Of a stretch of DNA of 34,198 nt, positions 25,755-33,633 are shown one piece after another (position 1 is the stretch's first letter; every line of letters begins with the position of its first letter). The position numbers and the translations under genes were made by a program. The notes under the pieces were generated by a model. That model was not told where the DNA came from. It did no database searches and saw nothing but the letters and a program-made list of their open reading frames with translations. Source of the DNA: Gammaproteobacteria bacterium (lineage in GTDB: Bacteria > Pseudomonadota > Gammaproteobacteria > Pseudomonadales > Pseudohongiellaceae); NCBI GenBank assembly GCA_002731775.1, contig PCCP01000025.1:1-34198 (forward strand), given 5' to 3'.

Positions 25755-26192
25755 GTAGAAAAAAGTAGTCCTTGCCGCGCCCGCGCGATCCAGACCCGGT
25801 ATCGATGCTGCCCTCGCGGCTTAGTCCTATATCCTTGATTCCTACCCCCTTTATCGCATGAATATCGGCAGCAAGCGTCGAAATCTCGACGCCAACAGCG
25901 ACAATCAGTCAAATAATTGGCACTTACGGCCCCAGGGTAAATTACAGCATGAATGCTCCGATCCGCCAAAGCTCCCTATTCACGCGCTCCGGGGATCGTA
26001 ATCCGGTGTTTTTCCCCAATCTGGAACAATTATTGCTTCGTTAAGCACAGCAATCCGCTCGTCTTGTTATTACAGGATTGTAATACCGCGACCAGTTGAG
26101 AGCGAAATGTGTAGCAGTCAGGGAAAAGGCTTAATCGAGTCGTTGAATTTAGTATGCAATCCAGCTTAGGAGCTAAGTCGTCAGCACCGACA

Positions 26193-26242
26193 TTAAGTTT
26201 AGCAAGATCGAAAAGATAAATGGAATTTCGGCAGGTCGATAA
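26193..26242 (+). promoter_or_regulatory. Two overlapping sigma-28 (FliA)-like promoters
   Basis: TTAAGTTT (26193-26200), 11 nt and AAAGATAA (26212-26219) match the flagellar sigma consensus TAAAGTTT-N11-GCCGATAA at 12 of 16 positions with exact spacing. A second pair, TAAA (26217-26220), 14 nt and GTCGATAA (26235-26242), matches the -10 at 7/8 but is one base short in spacing. They lie 340-390 bp upstream of fliA and would allow autoregulation, or drive the small frame at 26266. Confidence 0.35.
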
Positions 26243-26265
26243 AAAAATAAGGAGCATGCCATAGC

Positions 26266-26553
26266 GTGGCAGTCAAAAAGCGTTACCTAGCAGACATGCA
26301 TAAAGCCCTGGGATTCTTCTGCAGCCATATGGTCGGAGAAGGTCTGTGGTTGTCAGCGAGCCTGACACCGCGTTGTTTTACCCCTGAAGTAAATGTTGCC
26401 CCTGGAAACTGCCTTAGCCCTGAATTCACGCCAGGCAGACTTTCGAGTTTCCCATCAAATCCTCCTTTGCTTGCAAGAAACTGGTCTCAATACTCCACCA
26501 GTGCTGCCTCTAACAGGCGATACGATGGCCAGCTTGAACTTTTGCAAGGCTGA
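26266..26553 (+). CDS. Doubtful 95-residue hypothetical protein
   Basis: The frame begins at a GTG with AAGGAG 11 nt upstream, a little far. The product (N-terminus AVKKRYLADMHKALGFF, then Pro/Ser-rich sequence) has no recognisable domain, membrane segment or signal peptide. It lies just after the sigma-28-like sequences and 29 bp before fliA. It may be a non-coding leader or a decayed gene; I give it less than even odds. Confidence 0.28.
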   Translation: MAVKKRYLADMHKALGFFCSHMVGEGLWLSASLTPRCFTPEVNVAPGNCLSPEFTPGRLSSFPSNPPLLARNWSQYSTSAASNRRYDGQLELLQG

Positions 26554-26582
26554 GCAATGAAACAAAAACGGGATGACTAAAA

Positions 26583-27332
26583 ATGGCTTCGGCAATAAAA
26601 ATTTCGACACATAAACCTCTGCCGACGGGAGTCGACGGCATCGAGACCAATCTCACGGAAGTGGTGGATCTCTACGCCCCGTTGGTGAAGCGCATCGCCC
26701 ATCACCTGCTACTACGGATGCCGGCGAGCGTTCAGATTGATGACCTGATTCAGTCCGGCATGATCGGCTTGCTGGAAGCGGCAAAGAAATATGATGTCTC
26801 CAAGGGTGCCAGTTTCGAAACCTATGCCGGTATCCGTATCCGCGGTTCGATGCTGGATGAAGTCCGCAAGGGAGATTGGGCACCGCGGTCGGTGCACCGC
26901 AAGTCCCGGAAGGTTGCAGAAGCGATCAAGACCATCGAGGCGCGCACCGGCAAGGACGCGAAGGATAACCAGATCGCGAAAGAGCTGGATATCGATCTGA
27001 AGGCCTATTACGCCATTTTGCAGGATGCCTCCGGCAGTCGGCTCTTTAGTTTCGACGATATAATGGAAGGCGATGATTCTGCGATCGAATCTGCAGCCGG
27101 TGAACTGCCCGGTCCCTGTGATGGTCTGCAGAGGGATACTTTCAAGGCGCATCTGTCAAACGCGATCGATGGCCTGCCGGATCGGGAAAAACTGGTGCTG
27201 GCACTGTACTATGATGAGGAACTCAATCTGAAAGAAATTGGGGAAGTCATTGGAGTCAGTGAGTCCCGTGTCAGCCAGATTCACAGCCAGGCAGCGGTGC
27301 GCCTGCGGGCTAGGCTCACAGACTGGAATTAG
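26583..27332 (+). CDS. fliA: RNA polymerase sigma-28 factor for flagellar operons
   Basis: This 249-residue sigma factor directs transcription of late flagellar and chemotaxis genes. Region 2 (LYAPLVKRIAHHLLLRMP, IDDLIQSGMIGLLEAAKKYD, GASFETYAGIRIRGSMLDEVRKGDWAPRSVHRKSR in parts) is highly conserved. Region 3 follows, and region 4 has LPDREKLVLALYYDEELNLKEIGEVIGVSESRVSQIHSQ in parts, which includes the -35-reading helix-turn-helix. No truncation or frameshift is seen. Its context is odd: dcd lies upstream and ccm genes downstream, with no flhF, fleN, cheY or cheZ beside it. An AAAA stretch precedes the ATG, and GGGAT is the only Shine-Dalgarno-like sequence. Confidence 0.96.
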   Translation: MASAIKISTHKPLPTGVDGIETNLTEVVDLYAPLVKRIAHHLLLRMPASVQIDDLIQSGMIGLLEAAKKYDVSKGASFETYAGIRIRGSMLDEVRKGDWAPRSVHRKSRKVAEAIKTIEARTGKDAKDNQIAKELDIDLKAYYAILQDASGSRLFSFDDIMEGDDSAIESAAGELPGPCDGLQRDTFKAHLSNAIDGLPDREKLVLALYYDEELNLKEIGEVIGVSESRVSQIHSQAAVRLRARLTDWN

Positions 27333-27645
27333 GGAGCACAGGCCGTAAGACCAACATCCTGAAGCCGACATCACCAGCATTTCTTTTTAAAACAACGGTT
27401 CCTCCCTTTTTGGTTTTTTACGGCATTGAACCCAGATTTACCGGCAGTTTCTTAGCTGCTTGTACGCTACTTGCAACGCAGCATGAGGACTACGATTGTG
27501 CCGGCCGTGTTCCGGCTAAGGTATTTGGCTGCTTTCTCCGTTATAATTCCGCCGTCTTCACCCACTTGTTTCAGAGCCAATATTCCCGGTATTCATGCCA
27601 GCAGCGTCCAACAATATTTCTTCCCCGGTCCCGCACAAGGCCGCC
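27333..27645. other. 313-bp gap between fliA and ccmA with a probable ccm promoter
   Basis: No gene remnant was recognised. T-rich stretches occur at 27384-27420. A GCCGG/CCGGC hairpin lies at about 27500-27516. TATAAT at 27542-27547 is a perfect -10 but has no clear -35. The ccmA frame is open to an ATG at 27595, so part of this gap may be coding. Confidence 0.45.
27542..27547 (+). promoter_or_regulatory. -10 element for the ccm operon
   Basis: TATAAT matches the consensus exactly and lies about 100 nt before the preferred ccmA start. No -35 hexamer of quality is present at 16-18 bp. Confidence 0.4.
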
Positions 27646-28251
27646 ATGCTGACAGCCAATGCGCTATGTTGTGAGCGCGATGATCGTATTCTGTTTCGAC
27701 ACTTAAGCTTCGAGTTGGGCGAAGGCGAGGTGTTACAGGTGCAGGGGAGTAACGGCAGTGGTAAAACCACACTGCTTCGAATTCTCTGTGGCCTCAATGA
27801 GGGTTACCAGGGAGCAATCCGCTGGTATGGGGAAGCCATTGCGGACCAGGTCGAAAATTTTTTCGCATCGCTTCTCTATATTGGCCACCGGGTTGGTGTC
27901 AACAAGGTACTCACACCCCTGGAAAACCTGCGCTGGAGTTGCAGTCTGCAGCAGCAGGTGAGCGACGGCGCAATTTTGGCGGCCCTCGCCGAATTTGGGC
28001 TACGCGGCTTCGAGGAGTCACAGTGCTTCACCCTCTCCGCTGGGCAGCAACAACGTGTTGCTCTGGCGAGGTTGCTAATCAACCCGGCCAGACTATGGAT
28101 TCTGGATGAACCGTTTACCACCCTCGATAGCGATGGTGTCGCACAACTCGAAAATTTGCTGCGTCAACACGCACAGTCCGGTGGCTCAGTGCTGGTAACC
28201 ACCCACCACAAACTCTCTCTATCTCCGCTAGAAATTCTGAGCCTTGACTGA
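27646..28251 (+). CDS. ccmA: Heme-exporter ATPase of cytochrome c maturation
   Basis: This 201-residue ABC ATPase works with CcmB (and CcmC) to release heme-loaded CcmE from CcmC. Walker A is GSNGSGKTT, the signature is LSAGQQQRVALARL, and Walker B is LWILDEPFTTLD. I chose the ATG at 27646 (MLTANALCCERDDRILF): AAGG lies 5 nt upstream and the length matches the family. An upstream ATG at 27595 would add 17 residues and has no ribosome-binding site. It opens the nine-gene ccm operon. Confidence 0.95.
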   Translation: MLTANALCCERDDRILFRHLSFELGEGEVLQVQGSNGSGKTTLLRILCGLNEGYQGAIRWYGEAIADQVENFFASLLYIGHRVGVNKVLTPLENLRWSCSLQQQVSDGAILAALAEFGLRGFEESQCFTLSAGQQQRVALARLLINPARLWILDEPFTTLDSDGVAQLENLLRQHAQSGGSVLVTTHHKLSLSPLEILSLD

Positions 28252-28260
28252 GGTCGGATA

Positions 28261-28950
28261 ATGACTGAGCGCAGAATCACCACAGCAGCTGCCTTCCGCG
28301 CGACCCTGGCAAGAGATTTGCTGATTGCCTACAAGAGAAAGAATGACATCATAAATCCATTCATGTTCTTTCTAATCGTGGCCACTTTATTCCCCATCGG
28401 GATTAGTCCGGATCCCCAGCGACTCGGGGAAATAGCGGCTGGTGTCTTATGGATTTCAGCCCTGTTGGCGGCGATGCTATCCATGGATAACCTATACCGC
28501 GCCGACTATGAAGACGGCTCCCTGGAGCAACTGCTGTTGAGCCCGCATCCACTGTATTTCATGGTGTTGGCGAAGAACATCAGTCACTGGCTCGTGAGTG
28601 GGCTACCGGTGGTGCTAGCATCGCCGCTTATTGCCTACATGCTCAATCTGCCAACGGATGTGTATTTTGCCTTGTTCATGACCCTGTTGTTGGGAACTCC
28701 GGTGCTCAGCCTGTTAGGCTCCATCGGCGTAGCCCTGACCGTGGGATTGGGCAGTCGGGGACTTATTCTGGCGGTGATAACGCTGCCCATGAGCGTTCCC
28801 GTGCTGATCGCCGGTACCATGGCGGTGCAGCAAACCCTTAATGGCGCGCCACTGACGGCCTACCTGGCGATACTGGGAGCCATGCTCCTGGCCTCAATTA
28901 CCCTGGCACCGCTGGCTTCGGCGGCGGCCCTGAGAATCAGTATCAATTAG
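28261..28950 (+). CDS. ccmB: Heme-exporter membrane subunit of cytochrome c maturation
   Basis: This 229-residue protein with about six membrane helices is the permease partner of CcmA. The N-terminal cytoplasmic segment (FRATLARDLLIAYKRKNDIINPFMFF in parts) and the DYEDGSLEQLLLSPHP block around residue 82 are hallmarks of CcmB. It starts 9 bp after the ccmA stop. A 124-bp gap then separates it from ccmC, the largest gap within the operon. That gap contains a GTTAC-AATAC-GTAAC repeat at 28984-28998. Confidence 0.95.
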   Translation: MTERRITTAAAFRATLARDLLIAYKRKNDIINPFMFFLIVATLFPIGISPDPQRLGEIAAGVLWISALLAAMLSMDNLYRADYEDGSLEQLLLSPHPLYFMVLAKNISHWLVSGLPVVLASPLIAYMLNLPTDVYFALFMTLLLGTPVLSLLGSIGVALTVGLGSRGLILAVITLPMSVPVLIAGTMAVQQTLNGAPLTAYLAILGAMLLASITLAPLASAAALRISIN

Positions 28951-29074
28951 TTCGATTAGACTATAGGCGCATAATTACAATGGGTTACAATACGTAACAT
29001 CGTAGTCCATTGAGGGCGTGGTATATTTGCAGCCTTGCAACTCAACAATTTCTTGAGGCGGTGGGAACACAGTA

Positions 29075-29815
29075 GTGTGGCAGTGGTTTTTCAAATTAGG
29101 CTCTCCTAAGTGGTTCTACGAGTTATCCGGCAAATGGTTGCCATGGCTGGTGGCGGCCATGTCCCTGCTGCTGGTAATTGGCATTACTTGGGCGCTGTTA
29201 TTTGTGCCGCCGGATTATCAACAGGGAAATACCATTCGCATCATGTACATTCACGTGCCATTCGCCAGCATATCCCTGGCGTTTTTCCCTCTGATGGCGG
29301 TGGCCGGCACCATAACCCTAGTATGGCGAATGAAACTGGCCGATATGGTGGCGAAGACGGCGGCGCCGCTGGGTGCGTGGTTCACCGCCTTGGCATTGAT
29401 TTCCGGCTCGATCTGGGGCAGCGATATCTGGGGTACCTGGTGGATATGGGATGGGCGTCTCACCTCGATGCTGCTGCAATTCTTTCTGCTGGTTGGGGTA
29501 ATATCACTTCGCTCAGCGCTGGAAGATACTGACGCCGCAGCCAAGGCCTGCGCGGTACTGTCGATCGTCGGCTGTATCAATGTTTTCGTGATCAAGTACT
29601 CGGTGGATTGGTGGAATACCCTACACCAGCCCTCCAGCCCAATTGGAATGGCCGGAGATTCTGCCAATGGACCGGAAATATGGGTACCGCTGGTGATAAT
29701 GATTGTGGCGGTGTATTTATTTTTCGCCGTCAGTTTGATTCTGTCTACGCGCAATGAAATTTTGCAACGCGAACGACGTTCAAAATGGGTACAGGAACTT
29801 CTCGCGAGTGCCTGA
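29075..29815 (+). CDS. ccmC: Heme-handling protein of cytochrome c maturation
   Basis: This 246-residue six-helix membrane protein loads heme onto CcmE. The tryptophan-rich periplasmic motif reads WGTWWIWDGRLTS (around residue 122). The two expected heme-ligand histidines are visible in MYIHVPFA and in WWNTLHQPSS. The start is GTG at 29075. The best Shine-Dalgarno-like sequence (GGTGGGA) is rather far upstream. The motif is nearly canonical; WDGRLT replaces the usual WDARLT. Confidence 0.95.
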   Translation: MWQWFFKLGSPKWFYELSGKWLPWLVAAMSLLLVIGITWALLFVPPDYQQGNTIRIMYIHVPFASISLAFFPLMAVAGTITLVWRMKLADMVAKTAAPLGAWFTALALISGSIWGSDIWGTWWIWDGRLTSMLLQFFLLVGVISLRSALEDTDAAAKACAVLSIVGCINVFVIKYSVDWWNTLHQPSSPIGMAGDSANGPEIWVPLVIMIVAVYLFFAVSLILSTRNEILQRERRSKWVQELLASA

Positions 29816-29842
29816 CCCCATGCATGAATTAAGAGGTTCAGC

Positions 29843-30049
29843 ATGTTAGCAGCCCTGCAATTTTCGAGTATTGGTGAATTTTTCCAGATGGGGGGTTACG
29901 CCTTTAACGTCTGGACGGTATATGTGCTCTTCCTCTTGTTCTTCTTCGTGAATTTGTATTTTCCCCTGATTCGGGAAAAGCAAATTATACGTGAATTGAA
30001 ACGGCGCCTGATCGTTCGTAATGAAGTACCTGCAAACAAGCATGATTGA
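29843..30049 (+). CDS. ccmD: Small heme-exporter accessory protein
   Basis: This 68-residue protein has one membrane helix (about residues 23-41), a MGGYAFNVW start typical of CcmD, and a basic cytoplasmic tail. In known systems it stabilises the CcmABC-CcmE complex. AGAGG lies 6 nt before the ATG. Position between ccmC and ccmE supports the call. Confidence 0.9.
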   Translation: MLAALQFSSIGEFFQMGGYAFNVWTVYVLFLLFFFVNLYFPLIREKQIIRELKRRLIVRNEVPANKHD

Positions 30050-30090
30050 AGATAAGACAGACAAGTGGTCAGTCCCGATTGGAGAAACTC

Positions 30091-30552
30091 GTGAAGCTTC
30101 ATAGACGCAAGCGTCTTGGTATTATCCTTTTTATCGCCCTTGGCTTGGGCGCGGCCATCGGCTTGACCTTGTACGCATTGAGTCAGAATATTGATTTATT
30201 CTTCACGCCAACCCAGATTGCTGCCGGTGAGGTGCAGGCCGGTCAACGTATTCGTGTGGGCGGCATGGTCAAGGAGGGCTCTTTTGCCAGTGCCGAAGAC
30301 AGCCTTAAAGTCAGCTTTGCCGCCACCGACTATGCCACCGATGTCACCATATATTACGAAGGGATTTTGCCGGATCTGTTTCGAGAGGGGCAGGGCATCG
30401 TGGTGGAAGGGGCCATCGATGCGGCCGGCTTATTTCAGGCTTCCCGGGTCCTGGCCAAGCATGATGAAAATTATATGTCTGTAGAAGTCAAAGCAGCCCT
30501 GGATGCCGCCGGCGCTACTGCTGAAAATCATTCCTCATTGGCTGAAAATTAA
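30091..30552 (+). CDS. ccmE: Periplasmic heme chaperone
   Basis: This 153-residue protein binds heme covalently through His124 in VLAKHDENYM, with Tyr128 as the usual axial ligand. An N-terminal membrane anchor (about residues 9-30) precedes the beta-barrel domain (NIDLFFTPTQI onward). I start at the GTG at 30091 (MKLHRRKRLG), which has GGAG 7 nt upstream. A TTG at 30046, overlapping ccmD, would add 15 residues and has no ribosome-binding site. The stop is directly followed by the ccmF ATG. Confidence 0.95.
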   Translation: MKLHRRKRLGIILFIALGLGAAIGLTLYALSQNIDLFFTPTQIAAGEVQAGQRIRVGGMVKEGSFASAEDSLKVSFAATDYATDVTIYYEGILPDLFREGQGIVVEGAIDAAGLFQASRVLAKHDENYMSVEVKAALDAAGATAENHSSLAEN

Positions 30553-32544
30553 ATGATTCCTGAGCTTGGTCAGTTCTCTCTGATCCTGGCGTTCTGCCTT
30601 AGTGTACTACTTGGCACCCTGCCTCTTATCGGTGCGAGTCGTAACCATCTGCTGTGGATGAATCTTTGCCGACCTCTGACCGCCGGTGTCTTCGTGTTTC
30701 TGGGGATCAGCATTTCAATTCTGGCTTACGCCTTTGCCACCGATGATTTCTCGGTGCAGTTCGTGGCCCAGCACTCAAACACGCTGTTGCCAATCCAGTA
30801 TAAATTAACTGCAGTGTGGGGCGGGCATGAGGGCTCCTTTCTGTTGTGGACCTTTATGCTGGGAGGTTGGATGTTGGCAGTGAGCGTGTTCAGTAAGAGT
30901 ATGCCCATAGATTTCGTGGCGCGGGTGCTCGGTGTATTGGGGATACTCTGTGCCGCCTATATCCTGTTTATGCTTGCAACCTCCAATCCCTTCGATCGTA
31001 TTGTGCCGCTGCCACCTGCCGATGGTGCAGATTTAAATTCGGCATTGCAGGATTTTGGTTTCATCATTCATCCGCCCACTCTGTATATGGGCTATGTTGG
31101 CTTCTCGGTGGTGTTTGCCTTCGCCATAGCGGCTTTGTTAAGCGGTCGTCTCGATGCAGCCTGGGCGCGGTGGTCGCGGCCCTGGGCCAATGTGGCCTGG
31201 GCCATCTTAACCATCGGCATTGCCCTGGGCAGTTGGTGGGCATACTACGAACTCGGTTGGGGTGGCTGGTGGGCCTGGGATCCGGTGGAGAATCCACCTC
31301 TGATTACCTGGCTGTTTGGTACCGCATTGATTCATTCTCTGGCGGTGACCGAGAAAAGAGGCATATTCAAGAGCTGGACTGTATTGCTGGCTATCCTGGC
31401 TTTTTCGGGCAGCCTGCTGGGGACGTTTATTACCCGTTCCGGTTTGCTGACCTCGGTGCATGCCTTTGCCAGTGATCCCAGCCGTGGCTTCTTCATCCTC
31501 GTCATTCTCGGTGTTGCCGTCGGTGGTTCCCTGTTGCTGTTTGCGCTGCGGGCGCCAATGATGAAATCCGAGGCTCGCTTCGATCTGGTTTCCCGGGAAG
31601 TTTTAATCCTGGGCAACAATGTATTGCTGGTGGTGGCGGCAGCTTCTGTCTTTCTTGGTACGTTATTCCCCATGGTTTATCAGGCCATTACCGATGATCT
31701 GATTTCCATCGGCCCGCCATATTTCAATGCCATCTTCGTGCCCCTGATGATTTTACTGGTGCTGTTGTTGGCAGTGGGCCCCCTGTGCCGCTGGAAGCGA
31801 ACATCGATCGCCTACCTGTTTCGACAGCTCGGCAAGGTAGTGCTGGCATCCCTGGCGCTGGGTGTGCTTATCCCGCTGGTGGTGTTGCTGGAGTTCTCTC
31901 TGGCCGCGACCGTCTCGGTTGCGCTGGCGGCATGGATCAGCTTGAGCCTGCTCGGGGACCTGGCGAACAAGACTGCGAATAAATCTTCCCGGGCCAAAGC
32001 TCTGAAAGCCCTGCCATTGAGCTACTACGGTATGCAATTTGCCCACCTCGGTGCGGCCGTAATGCTGATCGGCATTGGATTGACCAGCGCCTTCAGTTAT
32101 GAAAAGAGCGTCCTGCTGTCTCCGGGCCAGAGTATCGATCTGGGAAACTATGTGTTTATGTTCAATGGCAGCACTGCCGTCACCGGACCAAATTATTTGG
32201 GTAATGAGGCGGACATAAGCGTCAGCAAGAACGATCGGCCCATAGGAAACCTCAAGCCCCAGCGCAGGCTGTATCTCGCCAGTGGAACACCGTCCACGGA
32301 AATGGCGATCGATGCCGGATTTTTCCGCGATCTATTTGTGACCCTCGGTGAGGAGAAGGAAAGCGGCGCCTGGTCGATGACAATTTATGTGAAACCGTTT
32401 ATACGCTGGATCTGGCTAGGGGCTATCTTCATGGCTTTTGGTGGTGTTATCGCCGCTGGCGACAAGCGTTATCGACGTCTGCGAAAGCGTGAGCTGGAAA
32501 GAGCGTCTGGTCAACTATCTGGCAAGCTGCAAACAGCAAGCTGA
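30553..32544 (+). CDS. ccmF: Cytochrome c heme lyase membrane subunit
   Basis: This 663-residue polytopic protein attaches heme to apocytochrome c together with CcmH/I. Family blocks include AVWGGHEGSFLLWTF, SNPFDRIVPLPPADGADLN, DFGFIIHPPTLYMGYVGFSV and SVHAFASDPSRGFFIL. The heme-presenting motif reads WGGWWAWDPVENPPLITWL, where most CcmF proteins have WGGWWFWDPVENASFMPWL, so several normally invariant positions differ. The gene starts immediately after the ccmE stop and appears intact. Confidence 0.96.
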   Translation: MIPELGQFSLILAFCLSVLLGTLPLIGASRNHLLWMNLCRPLTAGVFVFLGISISILAYAFATDDFSVQFVAQHSNTLLPIQYKLTAVWGGHEGSFLLWTFMLGGWMLAVSVFSKSMPIDFVARVLGVLGILCAAYILFMLATSNPFDRIVPLPPADGADLNSALQDFGFIIHPPTLYMGYVGFSVVFAFAIAALLSGRLDAAWARWSRPWANVAWAILTIGIALGSWWAYYELGWGGWWAWDPVENPPLITWLFGTALIHSLAVTEKRGIFKSWTVLLAILAFSGSLLGTFITRSGLLTSVHAFASDPSRGFFILVILGVAVGGSLLLFALRAPMMKSEARFDLVSREVLILGNNVLLVVAAASVFLGTLFPMVYQAITDDLISIGPPYFNAIFVPLMILLVLLLAVGPLCRWKRTSIAYLFRQLGKVVLASLALGVLIPLVVLLEFSLAATVSVALAAWISLSLLGDLANKTANKSSRAKALKALPLSYYGMQFAHLGAAVMLIGIGLTSAFSYEKSVLLSPGQSIDLGNYVFMFNGSTAVTGPNYLGNEADISVSKNDRPIGNLKPQRRLYLASGTPSTEMAIDAGFFRDLFVTLGEEKESGAWSMTIYVKPFIRWIWLGAIFMAFGGVIAAGDKRYRRLRKRELERASGQLSGKLQTAS

Positions 32545-32552
32545 CTGGGAAA

Positions 32553-33095
32553 ATGAGCAAACTCAAATTCTATATCCCTGTAATTTCCTTCGTTGCCCTG
32601 GCCTTGCTGCTGTGGCGGGGCTTGTATCTGGATCCGAAAGAATTGCCCTCCATGCTGATCGACAAACCGATGCCGCCGTTTGCGCTGAAAACGGTAACAG
32701 GAGCAGAGGTTGCCAACGAGGATTTACCAGATCAGGTATTTATATTGAATGTGTGGGGGAGTTACTGTCTGCCCTGCCTGATCGAACATCCCACGCTCAT
32801 GCGTCTGAGCGAAGAAGGCGATATTCCGGTGGTGGGGGTGAATTATCGAGATCGTCAGGACTTGGCGGTGGACTGGTTGGAGGTCAATGGCAATCCGTTT
32901 GCCTTCAGTATCCTCGATGAAGATGGCCGATTTGGTATCGACCTCGGTGTCTATGGTGCGCCGGAGACCTACCTGGTGGATGAAAATGGTGTGATTCGAT
33001 TTCGGCATGTCAGTGTGCTCGATGAGAGCGTCTGGGAGGAAGAATTTGTGCCGGCTATCGCAGAATTGAGAGGAGAGTCTTTCGGCAATGAATAG
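32553..33095 (+). CDS. ccmG: Thiol-disulfide oxidoreductase of cytochrome c maturation
   Basis: This 180-residue membrane-anchored periplasmic thioredoxin-like protein (CcmG/DsbE) keeps apocytochrome cysteines reduced. It has an N-terminal anchor (about residues 7-21). The active-site Cys72/Cys75 lie in NVWGSYCLPCLIEHP, where Tyr replaces the more usual Trp before the first Cys. The family loop GVYGAPETYLVDENG carries the cis-proline region. It starts 8 bp after ccmF and overlaps ccmH by 8 bp. Confidence 0.95.
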   Translation: MSKLKFYIPVISFVALALLLWRGLYLDPKELPSMLIDKPMPPFALKTVTGAEVANEDLPDQVFILNVWGSYCLPCLIEHPTLMRLSEEGDIPVVGVNYRDRQDLAVDWLEVNGNPFAFSILDEDGRFGIDLGVYGAPETYLVDENGVIRFRHVSVLDESVWEEEFVPAIAELRGESFGNE

Positions 33096-33597
33096 CAATA
33101 ACCGCCGCTTGCGCTCGGCCTCGATTCTCCAGGCCCTGACACCGATTTTTGTTCTATTGCTGACTATGGCTAATGCACCTGGCGCCATCGCCCAGGTGGA
33201 TACGTTCGAGTTTGAGTCTCCCCAGCAACAGCAGCGATTTCGTAAGCTGTCCAACGACTTTCGCTGCCCCATGTGTCAGAACACGAATCTTACCGGATCT
33301 ACCGGCGGCGTCGCCGAAGATCTGCGCCGCGAGATTCACCGAATGATCACAGAAGGTATGAGCGATACCGAGATTGAGCAGTTCATGTTCGAACGCTATG
33401 GTGACTTTATCTTTTACCGACCAAGACTGCGTACAGAAACTATTTTGCTCTGGTTCGGACCGCCGGTATTTTTGCTCATCGGCGGCTTCGTTGCGTTTGG
33501 CATTTCACGCCGCGCCAGGAAACTGGGCGAAGAAAATACTGAGCTCGATGATAATCAGCAGGCACGTCTAAAAGAATTGCTTGGCAGCAAGCTCTAA
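33088..33597 (+). CDS. ccmH: Apocytochrome-binding thiol protein of cytochrome c maturation
   Basis: This 169-residue protein has a signal/anchor (about residues 14-35), the redox motif Cys60-x-x-Cys63 in FRCPMCQNTNLTGSTGG, the three-helix domain typical of CcmH, and a C-terminal membrane helix (about 117-135). The usual continuation after the CxxCQN motif is DSNA-like; here it is GSTGG. As in Pseudomonas, the TPR half found at the C-terminus of E. coli CcmH is a separate gene, ccmI, which follows. Confidence 0.95.
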   Translation: MNSNNRRLRSASILQALTPIFVLLLTMANAPGAIAQVDTFEFESPQQQQRFRKLSNDFRCPMCQNTNLTGSTGGVAEDLRREIHRMITEGMSDTEIEQFMFERYGDFIFYRPRLRTETILLWFGPPVFLLIGGFVAFGISRRARKLGEENTELDDNQQARLKELLGSKL

Positions 33598-33633
33598 ACT
33601 CTCATTTGTTGATTGGTCTCAGAGGGTCCCTAA

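Larger units (their letters stand above)
25755..26582. other. 828-bp region between dcd and fliA
   Basis: No confident gene is present. It contains a TATTACA-GGAT-TGTAATA inverted repeat (26068-26085), two overlapping sequences like sigma-28 promoters (26193-26242), a doubtful 95-codon frame at 26266-26553 and an 8-codon frame just before fliA. I found no recognisable remnant of flhF or fleN, the genes that usually precede fliA in relatives such as Pseudomonas. Confidence 0.6.

Noticed and set aside
25921..25937. TGGCAC near 25919 considered as a sigma-54 promoter
   Set aside because: The -12 TTGC element is missing at the required spacing.
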